Shown here piece after piece: positions 10,360 through 19,748 of a stretch of DNA of 64,000 nt. Each line of letters opens with the position of its first letter. Within the stretch, counting starts at the first letter, position 1. The notes under the pieces are model-generated. The model saw only the letters and a list, made by a program, of their open reading frames with translations, was not told where the DNA came from and did not search any database. Where the stretch lies: positions 1 to 64,000 of the forward strand of contig JNLK01000001.1 of the NCBI GenBank assembly GCA_000703065.1, read 5' to 3'. This DNA is from Lachnospiraceae bacterium AC2029 (GTDB lineage: Bacteria; Bacillota; Clostridia; Lachnospirales; Lachnospiraceae). A program made the translations under genes and the position numbers.

Positions 10360-11703
10360 TTATTTCATACTCATGCACAGCATCGTCATATCATCAAACT
10401 GCGGTGCATCGCCTACAAAGCCATCGATCACATCATGCACATGCGTCAGCAGCTCCTTAGGGTTCGTGAAGGACGTAGCATTTACAGTCTCAAGTAATCG
10501 ATCCTCACCAAACATTCTCTTCTCCACATTTGTCGCCTCAGTCACGCCGTCGGAATACTGGAAGATCGCGTCCCCGGGATTAAGCTGGAGTGTGCAATTC
10601 CTGAAAGCACGCTTCGCGGTCCTGCCGACAAATTCAGATGTATGGAAAATTGCAAGGGCCATACCCGCCTCCTTCGGCATCGCCGTCCATTTACCCTCAC
10701 GATACAGGAATAATCTTTCATGTCCGGCATCAGAGTAGGTTAAAAGCCCTGTCTGAATATCCAATATACCCAGCCATACTGTTACAAACATGTGGTCGGC
10801 ATTATTCTCAAACAGCATATCATTTACATCCCTCAGGACCTGCATCGGATCCGGCTGCATGCGGGTCTGTGTCTTGATCATGGTTTTCGCCGTCATCATA
10901 AACAGAGCCGCCGGAATTCCCTTACCGGACACATCCGCAACAACCATGGCCAGATGCCGCTCATCGATCATGAAGAAATCATAAAAATCACCGCCCACTT
11001 CCTTTGCCGGCTCCATACGGGCATAGATGTCAAACTCGTCCCGATCCGGAAATGCCGGAAATGCAGTCGGCATCATATTCTGCTGTATACTCGCCGCTAT
11101 GCTCAGCTCCGCGTTGATCCGTTCCTTTTCGGCAGTGATCCGTTTCAGGTTTTCCATGTAGTACATATTGGCAATACTGATCGCCGCCTGTGAGGAAATG
11201 GCTGAAACCAGCTGCTCAACCCCGGGATCGAAGGGCACTGTCTCACCGGCTTCATTCTTCGCATTTATAAGCTGTGTTACTCCGATCAGTTCTCCTTCGT
11301 CATTCGTCATCGGAATCACCAGCATGCTCGTGGTGCGATAACCGGTCATCTCATCATAATGTTCCGAACCGGTAAAATCAAAGGTCGTATTTTCCCGGAC
11401 ATCCGGTACATTGATCGTCTTATTGTTAAGCGCCACCCATGCGCACACATATTTCGGATCCAACGGCACCGGAGGCAGGTCGATGGGGGCGTCATGTCCA
11501 CCCCGTCTCACATTCTGCGAGCGGGTAACCATACGCCGAAAATGTAATCCGTCTTCCTGAAGCAGATACAAGGTCCCTGCATCACAATTTGCAGCATCCA
11601 TCGCACAGTCCAGGATCCGCGAAAGCAAAACATGACGATCACGTTCTGAAGTCAGTTCGATGCTTATAGCCAGAAAGCGTTCAAATATACTCTCTTTATC
11701 CAA
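10360..11703 (-). CDS. GAF-domain PP2C-type (SpoIIE/RsbU) serine phosphatase
   Basis: An N-terminal GAF sensor (about residues 10-180, with DAGTLYLL and MLVIPM) is joined through a short helix to a SpoIIE/RsbU-type PPM phosphatase (about residues 215-447). Metal-binding motifs are VGGDFYDFF, VADVSGKGIPAAL, FQYSDGVTEA and the terminal DDMTMLCM. Such proteins dephosphorylate anti-sigma antagonists (STAS proteins) in partner-switching or control stress responses; no STAS or RsbW gene is visible here, so its target is unknown. The start codon is a TTG, with a GAGAGG element upstream. It probably forms an operon with the DUF4317 gene. Confidence 0.9.
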   Translation of the reverse strand: MDKESIFERFLAISIELTSERDRHVLLSRILDCAMDAANCDAGTLYLLQEDGLHFRRMVTRSQNVRRGGHDAPIDLPPVPLDPKYVCAWVALNNKTINVPDVRENTTFDFTGSEHYDEMTGYRTTSMLVIPMTNDEGELIGVTQLINAKNEAGETVPFDPGVEQLVSAISSQAAISIANMYYMENLKRITAEKERINAELSIAASIQQNMMPTAFPAFPDRDEFDIYARMEPAKEVGGDFYDFFMIDERHLAMVVADVSGKGIPAALFMMTAKTMIKTQTRMQPDPMQVLRDVNDMLFENNADHMFVTVWLGILDIQTGLLTYSDAGHERLFLYREGKWTAMPKEAGMALAIFHTSEFVGRTAKRAFRNCTLQLNPGDAIFQYSDGVTEATNVEKRMFGEDRLLETVNATSFTNPKELLTHVHDVIDGFVGDAPQFDDMTMLCMSMK

Positions 11704-11756
11704 GGGTCGGTCACCATCCTCTCTTCAGGTTCATTCTCCACGGTCTTGATCACATC

Positions 11757-13076
11757 TTAAGGATTGAAAGACCCGATCAGATTTCCGCTGTTATCATATA
11801 CGTCGATCCTCTTCAGTTTCCCCCTGGCCGAAGAGCCGCCGGAGTTGTTTTTGTAGGACAGGATATCTGTAAAGCCTGATTTGACAGCCCGCGAGCTTAC
11901 GTAAGTCAGAGCATTTCCGTTCTTCTCATATGCGATCGCTTTGTAGCCCTTCATCCCATCCCTCGGACCTCCGATAAAGGTTAGGTTTACTTCGAATTCA
12001 TATTCATTCGACGTTCCCGCCTCAAAGCTTACCTTCCATGCTTCAACAGCACGGGTCAGATTGGAAATGCCGGGATAGTTGATCTTCTTCAGATCATCCA
12101 TATAAATTCGGGTCTGTTCATCGGGATCAGCCTGATGGTCATTACAATAATAATACTTGCAGGTATTTGACAGACTCTCCGCATCCTCATAGCCGTCCGA
12201 CAACAGAAATTCCTTCACTGCATTTACATATTTTGCCTCTCCCATGTATTCCTTTCCCAGCAGGTATTTGCTCTTTAACTTCATTGTCTCCGCATCCTTG
12301 TATCCGTAGATCGAGAGAAATTCATCTGCCGCCTTTTGATATGCGCCGTTGTTCAGGTATTCCAGTCCCTGCAGATAGGTGCATTCGTTGATCTCTTCGG
12401 AATAATCAGCGGAATCAATCTCTGAAAGTGATGTATAGAAGCCGGATAAAACACCATATGCCTTTGCATTATCCAATTGAGTCTTATACTCTTCCAGGAT
12501 CCTGTTACGGATGACAAGGATCGGAGCCGGCTTTCCCTTCAGCGTCTTTGCGACCGTGATGAACATACTTACCGTACCCACGGCCTTATCCCCTGAGATC
12601 TCCTTCTTCGATTCTTCCAGGAGCATCTTCCCAAAGGCTTCCAGTTTTTCACCATTGTCCAGTCTTTCACTCTGCAGCTTTAAACAGGCATTCAGGGCGT
12701 CGATCTCCTTTCCGGTCTGGGGCATGCTCTTCCATGCCTCCACCTTCTCCCTGGCATCGGCCTCGTATCCCTCCCGGACCATTTCCAGACGGCAGGCACG
12801 GATCTGATTCTTACAGTCTCTGTAATCCTCACCGCAGGATTCAAACTGCTTGATGGCCTCCTCGTACTCTCCGGAAGCCATCAGTTCGATCCCCTTGTCA
12901 TAGGCCGGGCGGAGGATGAAATACTCAGGATAGATCTTCTCCTTGAACCAGATTCCTCCGGCTATGAGCACTGCAGCAACAACCACACCGATCACGATCC
13001 TCTTCGTTCTCCGGCTTCCCAATGTATAAGAGATCAGGAATATAGATATACTCCGTCCTCTCCGAAGAAGTACCAT
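11757..13076 (-). CDS. Single-pass membrane protein with TPR-like GYKDA repeats
   Basis: One N-terminal membrane helix (RIVIGVVVAAVLIAGGIWF) follows a basic RRTKR patch. The extracytoplasmic part contains helical repeats of the GEYEEAIKQF and GYKDAETMKLKSKY type found in many Lachnospiraceae proteins, and a C-terminal beta-rich region ending GNLIGSFNP. Related proteins usually begin with a zinc ribbon; this one does not. The start is uncertain: ATG 13076 lies inside the 3' end of the upstream esterase gene, while a TTG at 13022 falls just after its stop but has no good Shine-Dalgarno. The missing 5' end fits a deletion joining the two genes (see findings). Confidence 0.75.
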   Translation of the reverse strand: MVLLRRGRSISIFLISYTLGSRRTKRIVIGVVVAAVLIAGGIWFKEKIYPEYFILRPAYDKGIELMASGEYEEAIKQFESCGEDYRDCKNQIRACRLEMVREGYEADAREKVEAWKSMPQTGKEIDALNACLKLQSERLDNGEKLEAFGKMLLEESKKEISGDKAVGTVSMFITVAKTLKGKPAPILVIRNRILEEYKTQLDNAKAYGVLSGFYTSLSEIDSADYSEEINECTYLQGLEYLNNGAYQKAADEFLSIYGYKDAETMKLKSKYLLGKEYMGEAKYVNAVKEFLLSDGYEDAESLSNTCKYYYCNDHQADPDEQTRIYMDDLKKINYPGISNLTRAVEAWKVSFEAGTSNEYEFEVNLTFIGGPRDGMKGYKAIAYEKNGNALTYVSSRAVKSGFTDILSYKNNSGGSSARGKLKRIDVYDNSGNLIGSFNP

Positions 13077-14365
13077 TTACCGCCAAGCTTCTGCCATCCG
13101 GTCTGCATGACTCCGTCCTCTCCGAAGAAGTACCACTTACCCCCAAGCTTCTGCCAGCCGGTCTGCATGACACCTGATTTTAAGAAATACCACCTGCTTC
13201 CGATCTGCTTCCAGCCACTGCACATCACTCCGTTCGTCCCGAAGAAATACCAGTCGCCCTTATATTCCAGCCAGCCGGTCCGCATGGCTCCGGTAGATGA
13301 CAGATAATACCACTTCCCCTGATCCGGTAGCCAGCCGGTCTGCATGATCCCCTTCTTGTTGAAGAAATACCACTTTCCATTCCATTTCAGCCACTTTTGA
13401 GTAAGGAGCTTTCCATCCTTGTCGCGGAAGGACCAGCTCTGTCCGTTCTTCAACCAACCCTGTCGTATCACCGGCTTTACAGGTTCTTCAGATTTCTTTG
13501 GTACTCCCTTCATGGCTGCGGTCACGATATCCTGCCCCGGCAACTCATCCTCCTGCACATAGTAAAGGAAATTGAATATCTCCTTAAAGAACAGCGGGGA
13601 GGAATGTGCCCCGGTCTCATACACCTTTGTCTCAAAGGGAGCCTCTATCGCACCCAGCAGAAGGTTCATTTTCGCATAACACCCGCCGTCATTTTCAACC
13701 TTGCTGGCCGCCATGAAGAGGTGCCTGTCCGGGCTGTCGGTGAAGATCATCTGATCCTCTTCTCCACGGCGGAACCATCCGTAGCTGGGACTGTCATCGT
13801 AAAACATATAGGAGGGACTGAGACAGCCTACATTGATCACCCTGTCTCTGAAAAGGACTCCGGTATAGAGCGCCCCGCATCCGCCCATGGAATATCCGGT
13901 CACACTGACCCCTGCGTTCCGGTCGATCTTGCTGCTTACACTTCCGTCACTGATCCCGTCCAGAAGGTATTCCATTTTTGATTTTCCTTTTTCCTTCCGG
14001 TCTATGAAATCCTTCCAGTAGATATCTCCGCTGTATGCGGGAAGGATCACTGCGATGAATACCACAGGCTCCAGATATTTTGACTTCATCCATTTATTGG
14101 CATAATTCAGGAGATTATCTTCATACTTACTGATGCCTCCCATGCCGCAGAACAGAATGACCACGGGATACGTCCCCGCCGGATCCGGTTCCACCAGATA
14201 GTAGTTCAGCGTAACTCCGTTTACCGTCCTGGATATTCGCTGCATTTCAGAGTAGGTTTCCTTCTCCGCAGCATAGGATGGTGACGATATCATCCCGGTC
14301 AGGAGGAATGCCGAAAAGGAAAAGATAAATATAAGCATCCACCTTCTCCGTCGTCTTTCTTTCAT
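13034..14365 (-). CDS. Secreted esterase (alpha/beta hydrolase) with wall-binding repeats
   Basis: After a basic, hydrophobic signal peptide (to about residue 33) comes an alpha/beta-hydrolase domain of the esterase D/feruloyl-esterase type. The nucleophile elbow is GYSMGG and the probable catalytic histidine is in ETGAHSSP. From about residue 300 there are seven choline-binding-type repeats (pattern GKWYFF..DGVMQTGW) that should bind it to the cell wall. Typical substrates would be wall or plant acyl esters; the actual substrate cannot be read. The last two repeats are 60-bp near duplicates and the final one is cut short, ending in YLYS. Confidence 0.85.
   Translation of the reverse strand: MKERRRRRWMLIFIFSFSAFLLTGMISSPSYAAEKETYSEMQRISRTVNGVTLNYYLVEPDPAGTYPVVILFCGMGGISKYEDNLLNYANKWMKSKYLEPVVFIAVILPAYSGDIYWKDFIDRKEKGKSKMEYLLDGISDGSVSSKIDRNAGVSVTGYSMGGCGALYTGVLFRDRVINVGCLSPSYMFYDDSPSYGWFRRGEEDQMIFTDSPDRHLFMAASKVENDGGCYAKMNLLLGAIEAPFETKVYETGAHSSPLFFKEIFNFLYYVQEDELPGQDIVTAAMKGVPKKSEEPVKPVIRQGWLKNGQSWSFRDKDGKLLTQKWLKWNGKWYFFNKKGIMQTGWLPDQGKWYYLSSTGAMRTGWLEYKGDWYFFGTNGVMCSGWKQIGSRWYFLKSGVMQTGWQKLGGKWYFFGEDGVMQTGWQKLGGKWYFFGEDGVYLYS
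13051..13170 (-). repeat. 60-bp tandem duplication in wall-binding repeats
   Basis: Two consecutive 60-bp units, 13051-13110 and 13111-13170, differ at only a few bases. Each encodes one 20-residue wall-binding repeat at the C-terminus of the esterase. This is a recent duplication near a suspected deletion junction. Confidence 0.85.
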
Positions 14366-14456
14366 GAATACTACCCCCTCGCGATCCTCTTAAGTCCCAT
14401 ATTTCACAGATACCATCTTCATCTTAGCAACTATCCATTTCCGGGTCAATATGAAA

Positions 14457-14488
14457 GAAGGACCATTCCGGGGAACGGTCCTTCCTTC
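14457..14488 (-). terminator. Hairpin downstream of htpG
   Basis: GACCATTCC (14461-14469) pairs with GGAACGGTC (14472-14480), with one G-U pair on the minus strand; flanking GAAG and CTTC extend the stem to 13 bp. On the minus strand it is followed by a short T-rich stretch. It lies about 65 bp after the htpG stop. Confidence 0.6.
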
Positions 14489-14552
14489 ATTCACTAAGCC
14501 TGCATATCGCAGGATAGCTTATTTCATAGGCTTCTTTATTTCGTATGCTTCC

Positions 14553-16553
14553 TTATTTCGTAAGCTTCTTCAGGATGTCATTGCTTCTCTGCACGAATCG
14601 TGTCAGTTCCTCGGCAGTCAGCGGACGGTTTGCCAGAACCGCCAGATCATAGAGCTGGCAGCAGACGGTATCCGTCAGCTCTCCCTCAGTATTTTCAAAG
14701 ACATACTTCACCAGGCTGTTATTTGCATTCAGAACCAGGATCTCCTCTGCCTTACCCATGTCACCCATACCCATGCCGGCCATGCTGTACATTTTCATCA
14801 TCTCGGCCATACGGCGGGATTCCTCGGACTGCAGAAGCATACTGGAAATGTTCTCGTCCTTCAGGCTGTCCACCTGCACCTTCAGCTTGTCATTTCCCAG
14901 CGCCTTACGGAACACCTCCGTCAGCTTGTCGGTATATGCCTTTGCATCCTCCTCGGAGAGCTTCTCACCCTTCAGACTCTCATTCACATCCGCATCGATC
15001 CGGCGGAACTTCACCTTATCATCCCGTGCTTCCAGACTTGTAATGAACGGATTGTCGATGGTGTGGGTCATATAGACCGCATCGATTCCCTGTGACTTGA
15101 AGAGTTCGATATATTGAGCCTGCAGCTGCTCGTCAGTTACATAGAACACCTGATTCTCATGCTTCTCCTTAGCTGCCTCCAGATACTCCGCCAGTGAGAT
15201 ATATTTACCCTCAAGGTTCTTAAAGATGATGTAATCCTTCATCTTATCGTTGAACTTCTCATCCCTGAGGCAACCGAACTTCACGAAGGGAGACAGATCC
15301 TCCCACAATTTCTCATAGTCCTCTCTGTGGTTCTTGCACATACCGATCAGCTTATCAGCCACCTTCTTGGTGATATGATCGGATATCTTCCTTACAAATC
15401 CGTCATTCTGCAGCGCACTTCTGGATACATTCAGCGGAAGGTCCGGACAGTCGATCACTCCCTTCAGTACCAGAAGGAATTCGGGAATGACCTCCTTGAT
15501 ATTATCGGCAACAAATACCTGGTTGTTGTAAAGCTTTACCTTGCCCTCCAGCTGATCCACATTCGGGTTCAGACGCGGGAAGTAGAGGATTCCCTTCAGG
15601 TTAAACGGGTAGTCCATGTTCAGATGGATCCAGAAGAGAGGCTCCTTGAAGTCATAGAATACCTTCTGATAAAAGTCCTTATACTCCTCATCCTTGCAGT
15701 CGCCGGGAGTCTTCATCCAAAGCGGATGCGTATCGTTGATGGGCTCCTCCTTCTCTTCTTCCTCCTCAACATCATCGGTCTCGACGACATCTTCCTTCTT
15801 CTCATCCGAAGGAGTATCACCGATCAGATCATCCTCATCCTTCTTTGCGGCAGCGGCCTTTGCTGCAGCCTTCTTTGCCTTTTTCTCCGGTGCCTCGGCC
15901 TTCTCCTTTGCCTTGTCCTCGTTGACAAAATATATCTCAACCGGCATAAAGGAACAGTACTTTCCGATCACCTCGCGGCACTTATACTCATTGCAAAACT
16001 CCAGACTGTCCTCGGACATATAAAGCGTGATCCTGGTACCTCTGGAAAGACCGGATACCTCTGACATGGTGAACTCGGTTCCTCCGTCACATTCCCAGCG
16101 AACGCCCTTGGCCCCCTCCTGGTAGGACATGGTCTCGATCACAACCTTATCTGCAACCATGAAGGCACTGTAGAAGCCCAGACCGAAATGTCCGATGATC
16201 TGATCCTTGCTGTCCTTATCCTTATACTTTTCCAGGAAATCGGTCGCTCCTGAGAAAGCGATCTGGTTAATATATTTATCCACCTCTTCTGCAGTCATTC
16301 CGATTCCGTTATCCTCAAAGGTCAGAGTCTTATCCTTCGGGGATGCATATACGGTCACACGATACTGTTCTCCCTCCGGAACGCTTGCTTCTCCGAGAGA
16401 TGTCAGACGCTTCATTTTCGTGACTGCATCTACTCCGTTCGATATCAGTTCACGGATGAAGATATCGTGATCGGAATACAGCCACTTCTTTATGATAGGA
16501 AAAATGTTCTCGCTGTTGATCGTTAAACTTCCTTTGTTTTTCTTTGCTGCCAT
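14553..16553 (-). CDS. htpG: Molecular chaperone HtpG (Hsp90)
   Basis: This ATP-dependent Hsp90-family chaperone acts in the cytoplasm. ATP-lid and GHKL motifs are present: RELISNGVDA (residues 34-43), DNGIGM (81-86) and GHFGLGFYSAFMV (121-133). Unusually for a bacterium, residues about 212-271 form a long charged linker, first Lys/Ala-rich and then Asp/Glu-rich, between the N-terminal and middle domains, taking the protein to 666 residues. GGAGG lies about 11 nt before the ATG. A perfect CIRCE operator and a consensus promoter lie upstream, so HrcA repression and heat induction are predicted. Confidence 0.96.
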   Translation of the reverse strand: MAAKKNKGSLTINSENIFPIIKKWLYSDHDIFIRELISNGVDAVTKMKRLTSLGEASVPEGEQYRVTVYASPKDKTLTFEDNGIGMTAEEVDKYINQIAFSGATDFLEKYKDKDSKDQIIGHFGLGFYSAFMVADKVVIETMSYQEGAKGVRWECDGGTEFTMSEVSGLSRGTRITLYMSEDSLEFCNEYKCREVIGKYCSFMPVEIYFVNEDKAKEKAEAPEKKAKKAAAKAAAAKKDEDDLIGDTPSDEKKEDVVETDDVEEEEEKEEPINDTHPLWMKTPGDCKDEEYKDFYQKVFYDFKEPLFWIHLNMDYPFNLKGILYFPRLNPNVDQLEGKVKLYNNQVFVADNIKEVIPEFLLVLKGVIDCPDLPLNVSRSALQNDGFVRKISDHITKKVADKLIGMCKNHREDYEKLWEDLSPFVKFGCLRDEKFNDKMKDYIIFKNLEGKYISLAEYLEAAKEKHENQVFYVTDEQLQAQYIELFKSQGIDAVYMTHTIDNPFITSLEARDDKVKFRRIDADVNESLKGEKLSEEDAKAYTDKLTEVFRKALGNDKLKVQVDSLKDENISSMLLQSEESRRMAEMMKMYSMAGMGMGDMGKAEEILVLNANNSLVKYVFENTEGELTDTVCCQLYDLAVLANRPLTAEELTRFVQRSNDILKKLTK

Positions 16554-16600
16554 GATTTACGTCGCCTCCGTATATCTATAATAAAAAATGATCAAGTAAT

Positions 16601-16629
16601 ATATTAGGACTCGGGAATTAAAAAGTCAA
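16601..16629 (-). promoter_or_regulatory. Sigma-A promoter of htpG
   Basis: On the minus strand TTGACT (16624-16629), a 17-nt spacer and TAATAT (16601-16606) lie about 50 nt upstream of the htpG ATG. CIRCE sits immediately upstream of the -35 box. Confidence 0.75.
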
Positions 16630-16636
16630 GTTATTT

Positions 16637-16663
16637 TTAGCACTCACCAAATCAGAGTGCTAA
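16637..16663. promoter_or_regulatory. CIRCE operator (HrcA-binding site)
   Basis: TTAGCACTC (16637-16645), a 9-nt spacer and GAGTGCTAA (16655-16663) match the CIRCE consensus at all 18 positions. HrcA bound here would overlap the polymerase contact region just upstream of the htpG -35 box. Confidence 0.95.
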
Positions 16664-16748
16664 TCAGACCATATCCGGCCCTGCCGAACAGCCGGATTCC
16701 CATAGAAATCAAGCCTTCCCGAACATTCGGATATGCTTTTTGAGACAA

Positions 16749-16783
16749 AATCAAAGATGCCGGATTTTGGGGGATCCGGCATC
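16749..16783 (-). terminator. Intrinsic terminator after the transglutaminase gene
   Basis: GATGCCGGAT (16756-16765) and ATCCGGCATC (16774-16783) form a perfect 10-bp stem with an 8-nt loop. On the minus strand it is followed by TTTGATTTTG. It lies about 180 bp after the stop at 16966. The rest of the 16664-16965 interval shows no credible gene. Confidence 0.75.
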
Positions 16784-16965
16784 TCATTTGGTAAAGGATG
16801 GTTTTTCTTAATATTTCTGTAACAAATATAACATATCTGTTCGTTAAAATCAACAATTATTTTAATAAAAAGTGCACAAAGATTTGTCAGACAATTCCCT
16901 CTAATCCTTATTCCAATCGTTAATTTTCACAAGGGTTTTGAAAAAAGTATGAACGCCCCCGAAAA

Positions 16966-18129
16966 TCATTGGTTAATATACAGAGTCAGCACCGAAAACT
17001 GGAAGGATCCCACCGTGGAATAATAGGCGGATTGCAGCCCGTCAACCGTTGAAAGCCCCTGCAGTGTGGTATTCGTCATCTCAAAATTCGCATAGGCAAA
17101 TTCCAGCGTGCCGTAGGGATGAGCCGTTACCGACAACGTCACATACGAATCCAGAGAACCGGAGTCCTCAAAGAATTTCTTGCTTCTGACGAAATAATTC
17201 CAGGACATATCCGGACAGGTCTCATACTTCTCATGATCCCAGGTATGATCCCGCTCCATCAGTTCATCACTCATATTGAAATACGCATGGGACACGATAT
17301 CCTTATCTCCGATGGGATCGTCCCATGTAGTATCCAGGTGATACCAGGTTCCGTTCAGCTTCACCAGATTCCAGGCATGGTTCTCCGCCTTCTCCTGTAC
17401 TTCACTCTCCCCTGCCTCTGCAGCCTGAGCCGCTCTGCTTCCGGAGGTTGCGGTTCCGACCACATACTGGTTCTCCACACCTGCACAGGAAAGGAGCAGC
17501 GCCATGGCCTCCGCATAGCCGTTGCAGACCGCCTCTCCTTCGATCAGCGCTCCGTAGGCACGGAACTCATTATCATTCGAATCACTTCCATAGCTGTACC
17601 TGCAGTGCTCCACCAGATAATCATGAAGCTTCAGCTCCTTCTGAAACTCCGTCATGGCCTGATCTCCGATCTCACGGTCAATGATCTTTGTCACGACCTC
17701 ATACAGCACCTTTGCCTCCGGATGTCCCTCGGGAATCGGCGTTCCATTTTTATATCTGTCTATGACGTAACTGTTATCGGACCGTATGATCTGGAAATCG
17801 ATCCTGCGAATGCCGAAGATCTTCGGATGGATCTGGAAGGAATCCACGCTTCCGTTCAGATTGCTCATGATATAGTTGATGTTCAGCAGATCCTTCTCCG
17901 GGATATCTTCAACGAAAAGGACCACCTCGCCTTCCTTCCCTTCCGCCATTTCCTGAGTCAGAGCGGCCGCCACCTCATTGATATTTTCAAGCGCATCCTT
18001 CTTGTGTGACAGATTATCCAGCGGATTCACCCCGGTGATAAATTCCACGACCTTCAGCGCGATCAAGAGGAATACGACCGCGCCCGCAATTTCGATTAAG
18101 ATTTTCTGCCATTTCTTCATGCATTCCAT
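16966..18129 (-). CDS. Membrane-anchored transglutaminase-like protein
   Basis: An N-terminal hydrophobic segment (ILIEIAGAVVFLLIALKVVE) anchors an extracytoplasmic transglutaminase-like cysteine-protease fold. The catalytic triad is readable: Cys in GEAVCNGYAEAMALL, His in NHAWNLVKLNGTWYHLD and Asp in DTTWDD. The family includes proteases and peptidases acting on wall or surface proteins; a cross-linking role cannot be assumed. The start at 18129 uses GGGAG; the next ATG at 18120 is also possible. The more distant ATG at 18168 has no Shine-Dalgarno and would overlap the argH promoter. Confidence 0.85.
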   Translation of the reverse strand: MECMKKWQKILIEIAGAVVFLLIALKVVEFITGVNPLDNLSHKKDALENINEVAAALTQEMAEGKEGEVVLFVEDIPEKDLLNINYIMSNLNGSVDSFQIHPKIFGIRRIDFQIIRSDNSYVIDRYKNGTPIPEGHPEAKVLYEVVTKIIDREIGDQAMTEFQKELKLHDYLVEHCRYSYGSDSNDNEFRAYGALIEGEAVCNGYAEAMALLLSCAGVENQYVVGTATSGSRAAQAAEAGESEVQEKAENHAWNLVKLNGTWYHLDTTWDDPIGDKDIVSHAYFNMSDELMERDHTWDHEKYETCPDMSWNYFVRSKKFFEDSGSLDSYVTLSVTAHPYGTLEFAYANFEMTNTTLQGLSTVDGLQSAYYSTVGSFQFSVLTLYINQ

Positions 18130-18158
18130 TCTACTCCCTTTTTCGGAATATTTCCACC

Positions 18159-18187
18159 CTTGCCCCATAGTCTCTTTTGATTTATAA
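18159..18187 (+). promoter_or_regulatory. Sigma-A promoter of argH
   Basis: TTGCCC (18159-18164), a 17-nt spacer and TATAAT (18182-18187) lie about 95 nt before the argH ATG. The leader contains a weak hairpin with a 5-bp stem (18214-18226) followed by T-rich sequence; I cannot call it an attenuator. Confidence 0.55.
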
Positions 18188-18280
18188 TCATTCCGTGAGG
18201 TTTCAGGCCGTTTCGGGCTTTGAGCCCAACATTTTTATATCACAAAAAGCGGGTTACGATCCGCGGAAATGAGGCTTTTT

Positions 18281-19675
18281 ATGGCACAGCTTTGGGGCGG
18301 TCGGTTCACAAAGGCAACCGATCAGCTGGTATACGATTTTAATGCATCCATCACCTTTGACAAGCGTCTGCTTCCTCAGGATATCCGGGGCAGCAAGGCA
18401 CATGCGACCATGCTGGCGGCAGTCGGCGTGATCACGGAGGAGGAACGGGATGCGATCCTCTCCGGCCTGGACGGCATCCTTGCGGACGCAGAATCCGGTG
18501 CTCTGGAGATCACCACGGCATACGAGGATGTACACAGCTTCGTGGAGGCAAATCTGATCGACCGGATCGGTGATGCCGGAAAGAAGCTCCATACGGGACG
18601 AAGCAGAAATGACCAGGTGGCCCTGGACATGCGGCTTTATATCCGCGGCGAGGTCTCCGATCTGGAGGAGCGGGTTCTCACTCTGATGCAGACTCTGCAG
18701 CACCTGATGGAAGAAAACCTGGATACCTATATGCCGGGCTTCACACATTTGCAGAAGGCACAGCCCGTCAGCTTCTCCCATCACATCGGAGCTTATATGG
18801 AAATGTTCAAGCGGGACTTCAGCCGCCTGACCGACATTTACAGGAGACTGAACTTCTGCCCTCTCGGCGCAGGAGCCCTGGCAGGCACCACGTATCCGCT
18901 GGACCGTGACATGACGGCGAAGCTTCTCGGCTTCGAGGGTCCGACCCTGAATTCCATGGATTCCGTATCCGACCGGGATTACTGTATCGAACTGCTCTCC
19001 GCCTGTGCCACCATGATGATGCACCTTTCCCGTTTCTCCGAGGAGATCATCCTCTGGAATTCGAACGAATACGGATTTATCGAGCTGGACGATGCCTACA
19101 GCACCGGAAGCTCCATCATGCCCCAGAAGAAGAACCCGGATATTGCCGAGCTGGTGCGTGGAAAGACCGGCCGGGTGTACGGTGCACTCACCTCTCTTCT
19201 CACCACCATGAAGGGCATCCCCCTTGCATACAACAAGGATATGCAGGAGGACAAGGAAATGACCTTCGATGCGATCGATACCACCAAGGGTTGTCTTACC
19301 CTCTTTAACGGAATGATCGCCACCATGCAGCTGCACAAAGACACCATGGCTGTCAGTGCCATGAAGGGCTTTACAAATGCCACGGATGCCGCTGACTACC
19401 TTGTAAAGAAGGGTGTTCCCTTCCGTGACGCACACGGGATCATCGGCCGTCTGGTGCTCTACTGTCTGGAGAAGGATGCGGCCATCGACGATCTCTCTCT
19501 GGAAGAACTGAAGAATATCGACCCGCATTTTGAGCAGGATGTGTTCGATGCCATCTCTCTCGAAACCTGTGTCAACGCACGAAATACCATCGGAGCTCCG
19601 GGACCGCAGCCCATGAAGGCCGTGCTTGAGAAGAACGCCGCTTACCTTGCGGCACTTACCGTAGATCCGGCGTAA
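18281..19675 (+). CDS. argH: Argininosuccinate lyase
   Basis: It catalyses the last step of arginine synthesis, cleaving argininosuccinate to arginine and fumarate. Family hallmarks are MAQLWGGRF at the start, [10 protein letters not shown], the fumarase/aspartase superfamily signature [12 protein letters not shown] near residue 280 and a normal length of 464 residues. The ATG at 18281 follows a GAGG Shine-Dalgarno and is preferred over the ATG at 18269. It is one of only two plus-strand genes in the window and no other arg gene is adjacent, so argG must be elsewhere. It is transcribed divergently from the transglutaminase-like gene. Confidence 0.96.
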   Translation: MAQLWGGRFTKATDQLVYDFNASITFDKRLLPQDIRGSKAHATMLAAVGVITEEERDAILSGLDGILADAESGALEITTAYEDVHSFVEANLIDRIGDAGKKLHTGRSRNDQVALDMRLYIRGEVSDLEERVLTLMQTLQHLMEENLDTYMPGFTHLQKAQPVSFSHHIGAYMEMFKRDFSRLTDIYRRLNFCPLGAGALAGTTYPLDRDMTAKLLGFEGPTLNSMDSVSDRDYCIELLSACATMMMHLSRFSEEIILWNSNEYGFIELDDAYSTGSSIMPQKKNPDIAELVRGKTGRVYGALTSLLTTMKGIPLAYNKDMQEDKEMTFDAIDTTKGCLTLFNGMIATMQLHKDTMAVSAMKGFTNATDAADYLVKKGVPFRDAHGIIGRLVLYCLEKDAAIDDLSLEELKNIDPHFEQDVFDAISLETCVNARNTIGAPGPQPMKAVLEKNAAYLAALTVDPA

Positions 19676-19683
19676 TGTGACAC

Positions 19684-19730
19684 GGGGACAGGTACACTGT
19701 CATATGGCATGGGGACAGGTTCACTGTCAT
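19684..19730. repeat. Two direct GGGGACAGGT repeats
   Basis: Copies at 19684-19703 and 19711-19730 (period 27 bp) share GGGGACAGGT, one variable base, then CACTGTCAT. They sit directly after the argH stop and resemble short extragenic repeats seen near RAYT-type transposases; no such transposase is visible here. Confidence 0.7.
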
Positions 19731-19748
19731 ACAGAAAGGAGAATCAGA

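Noticed and set aside
16644-16856. 70-residue frame upstream of htpG
   Set aside because: It spans the CIRCE operator and a terminator, has no Shine-Dalgarno and no family.
18214-18226. Attenuator in the argH leader
   Set aside because: The hairpin has only a 5-bp stem and a 3-nt loop; too weak to support.
18254-19528. 424-residue open frame on the minus strand opposite argH
   Set aside because: argH is unmistakable on the plus strand; the opposite frame has no family features or Shine-Dalgarno.
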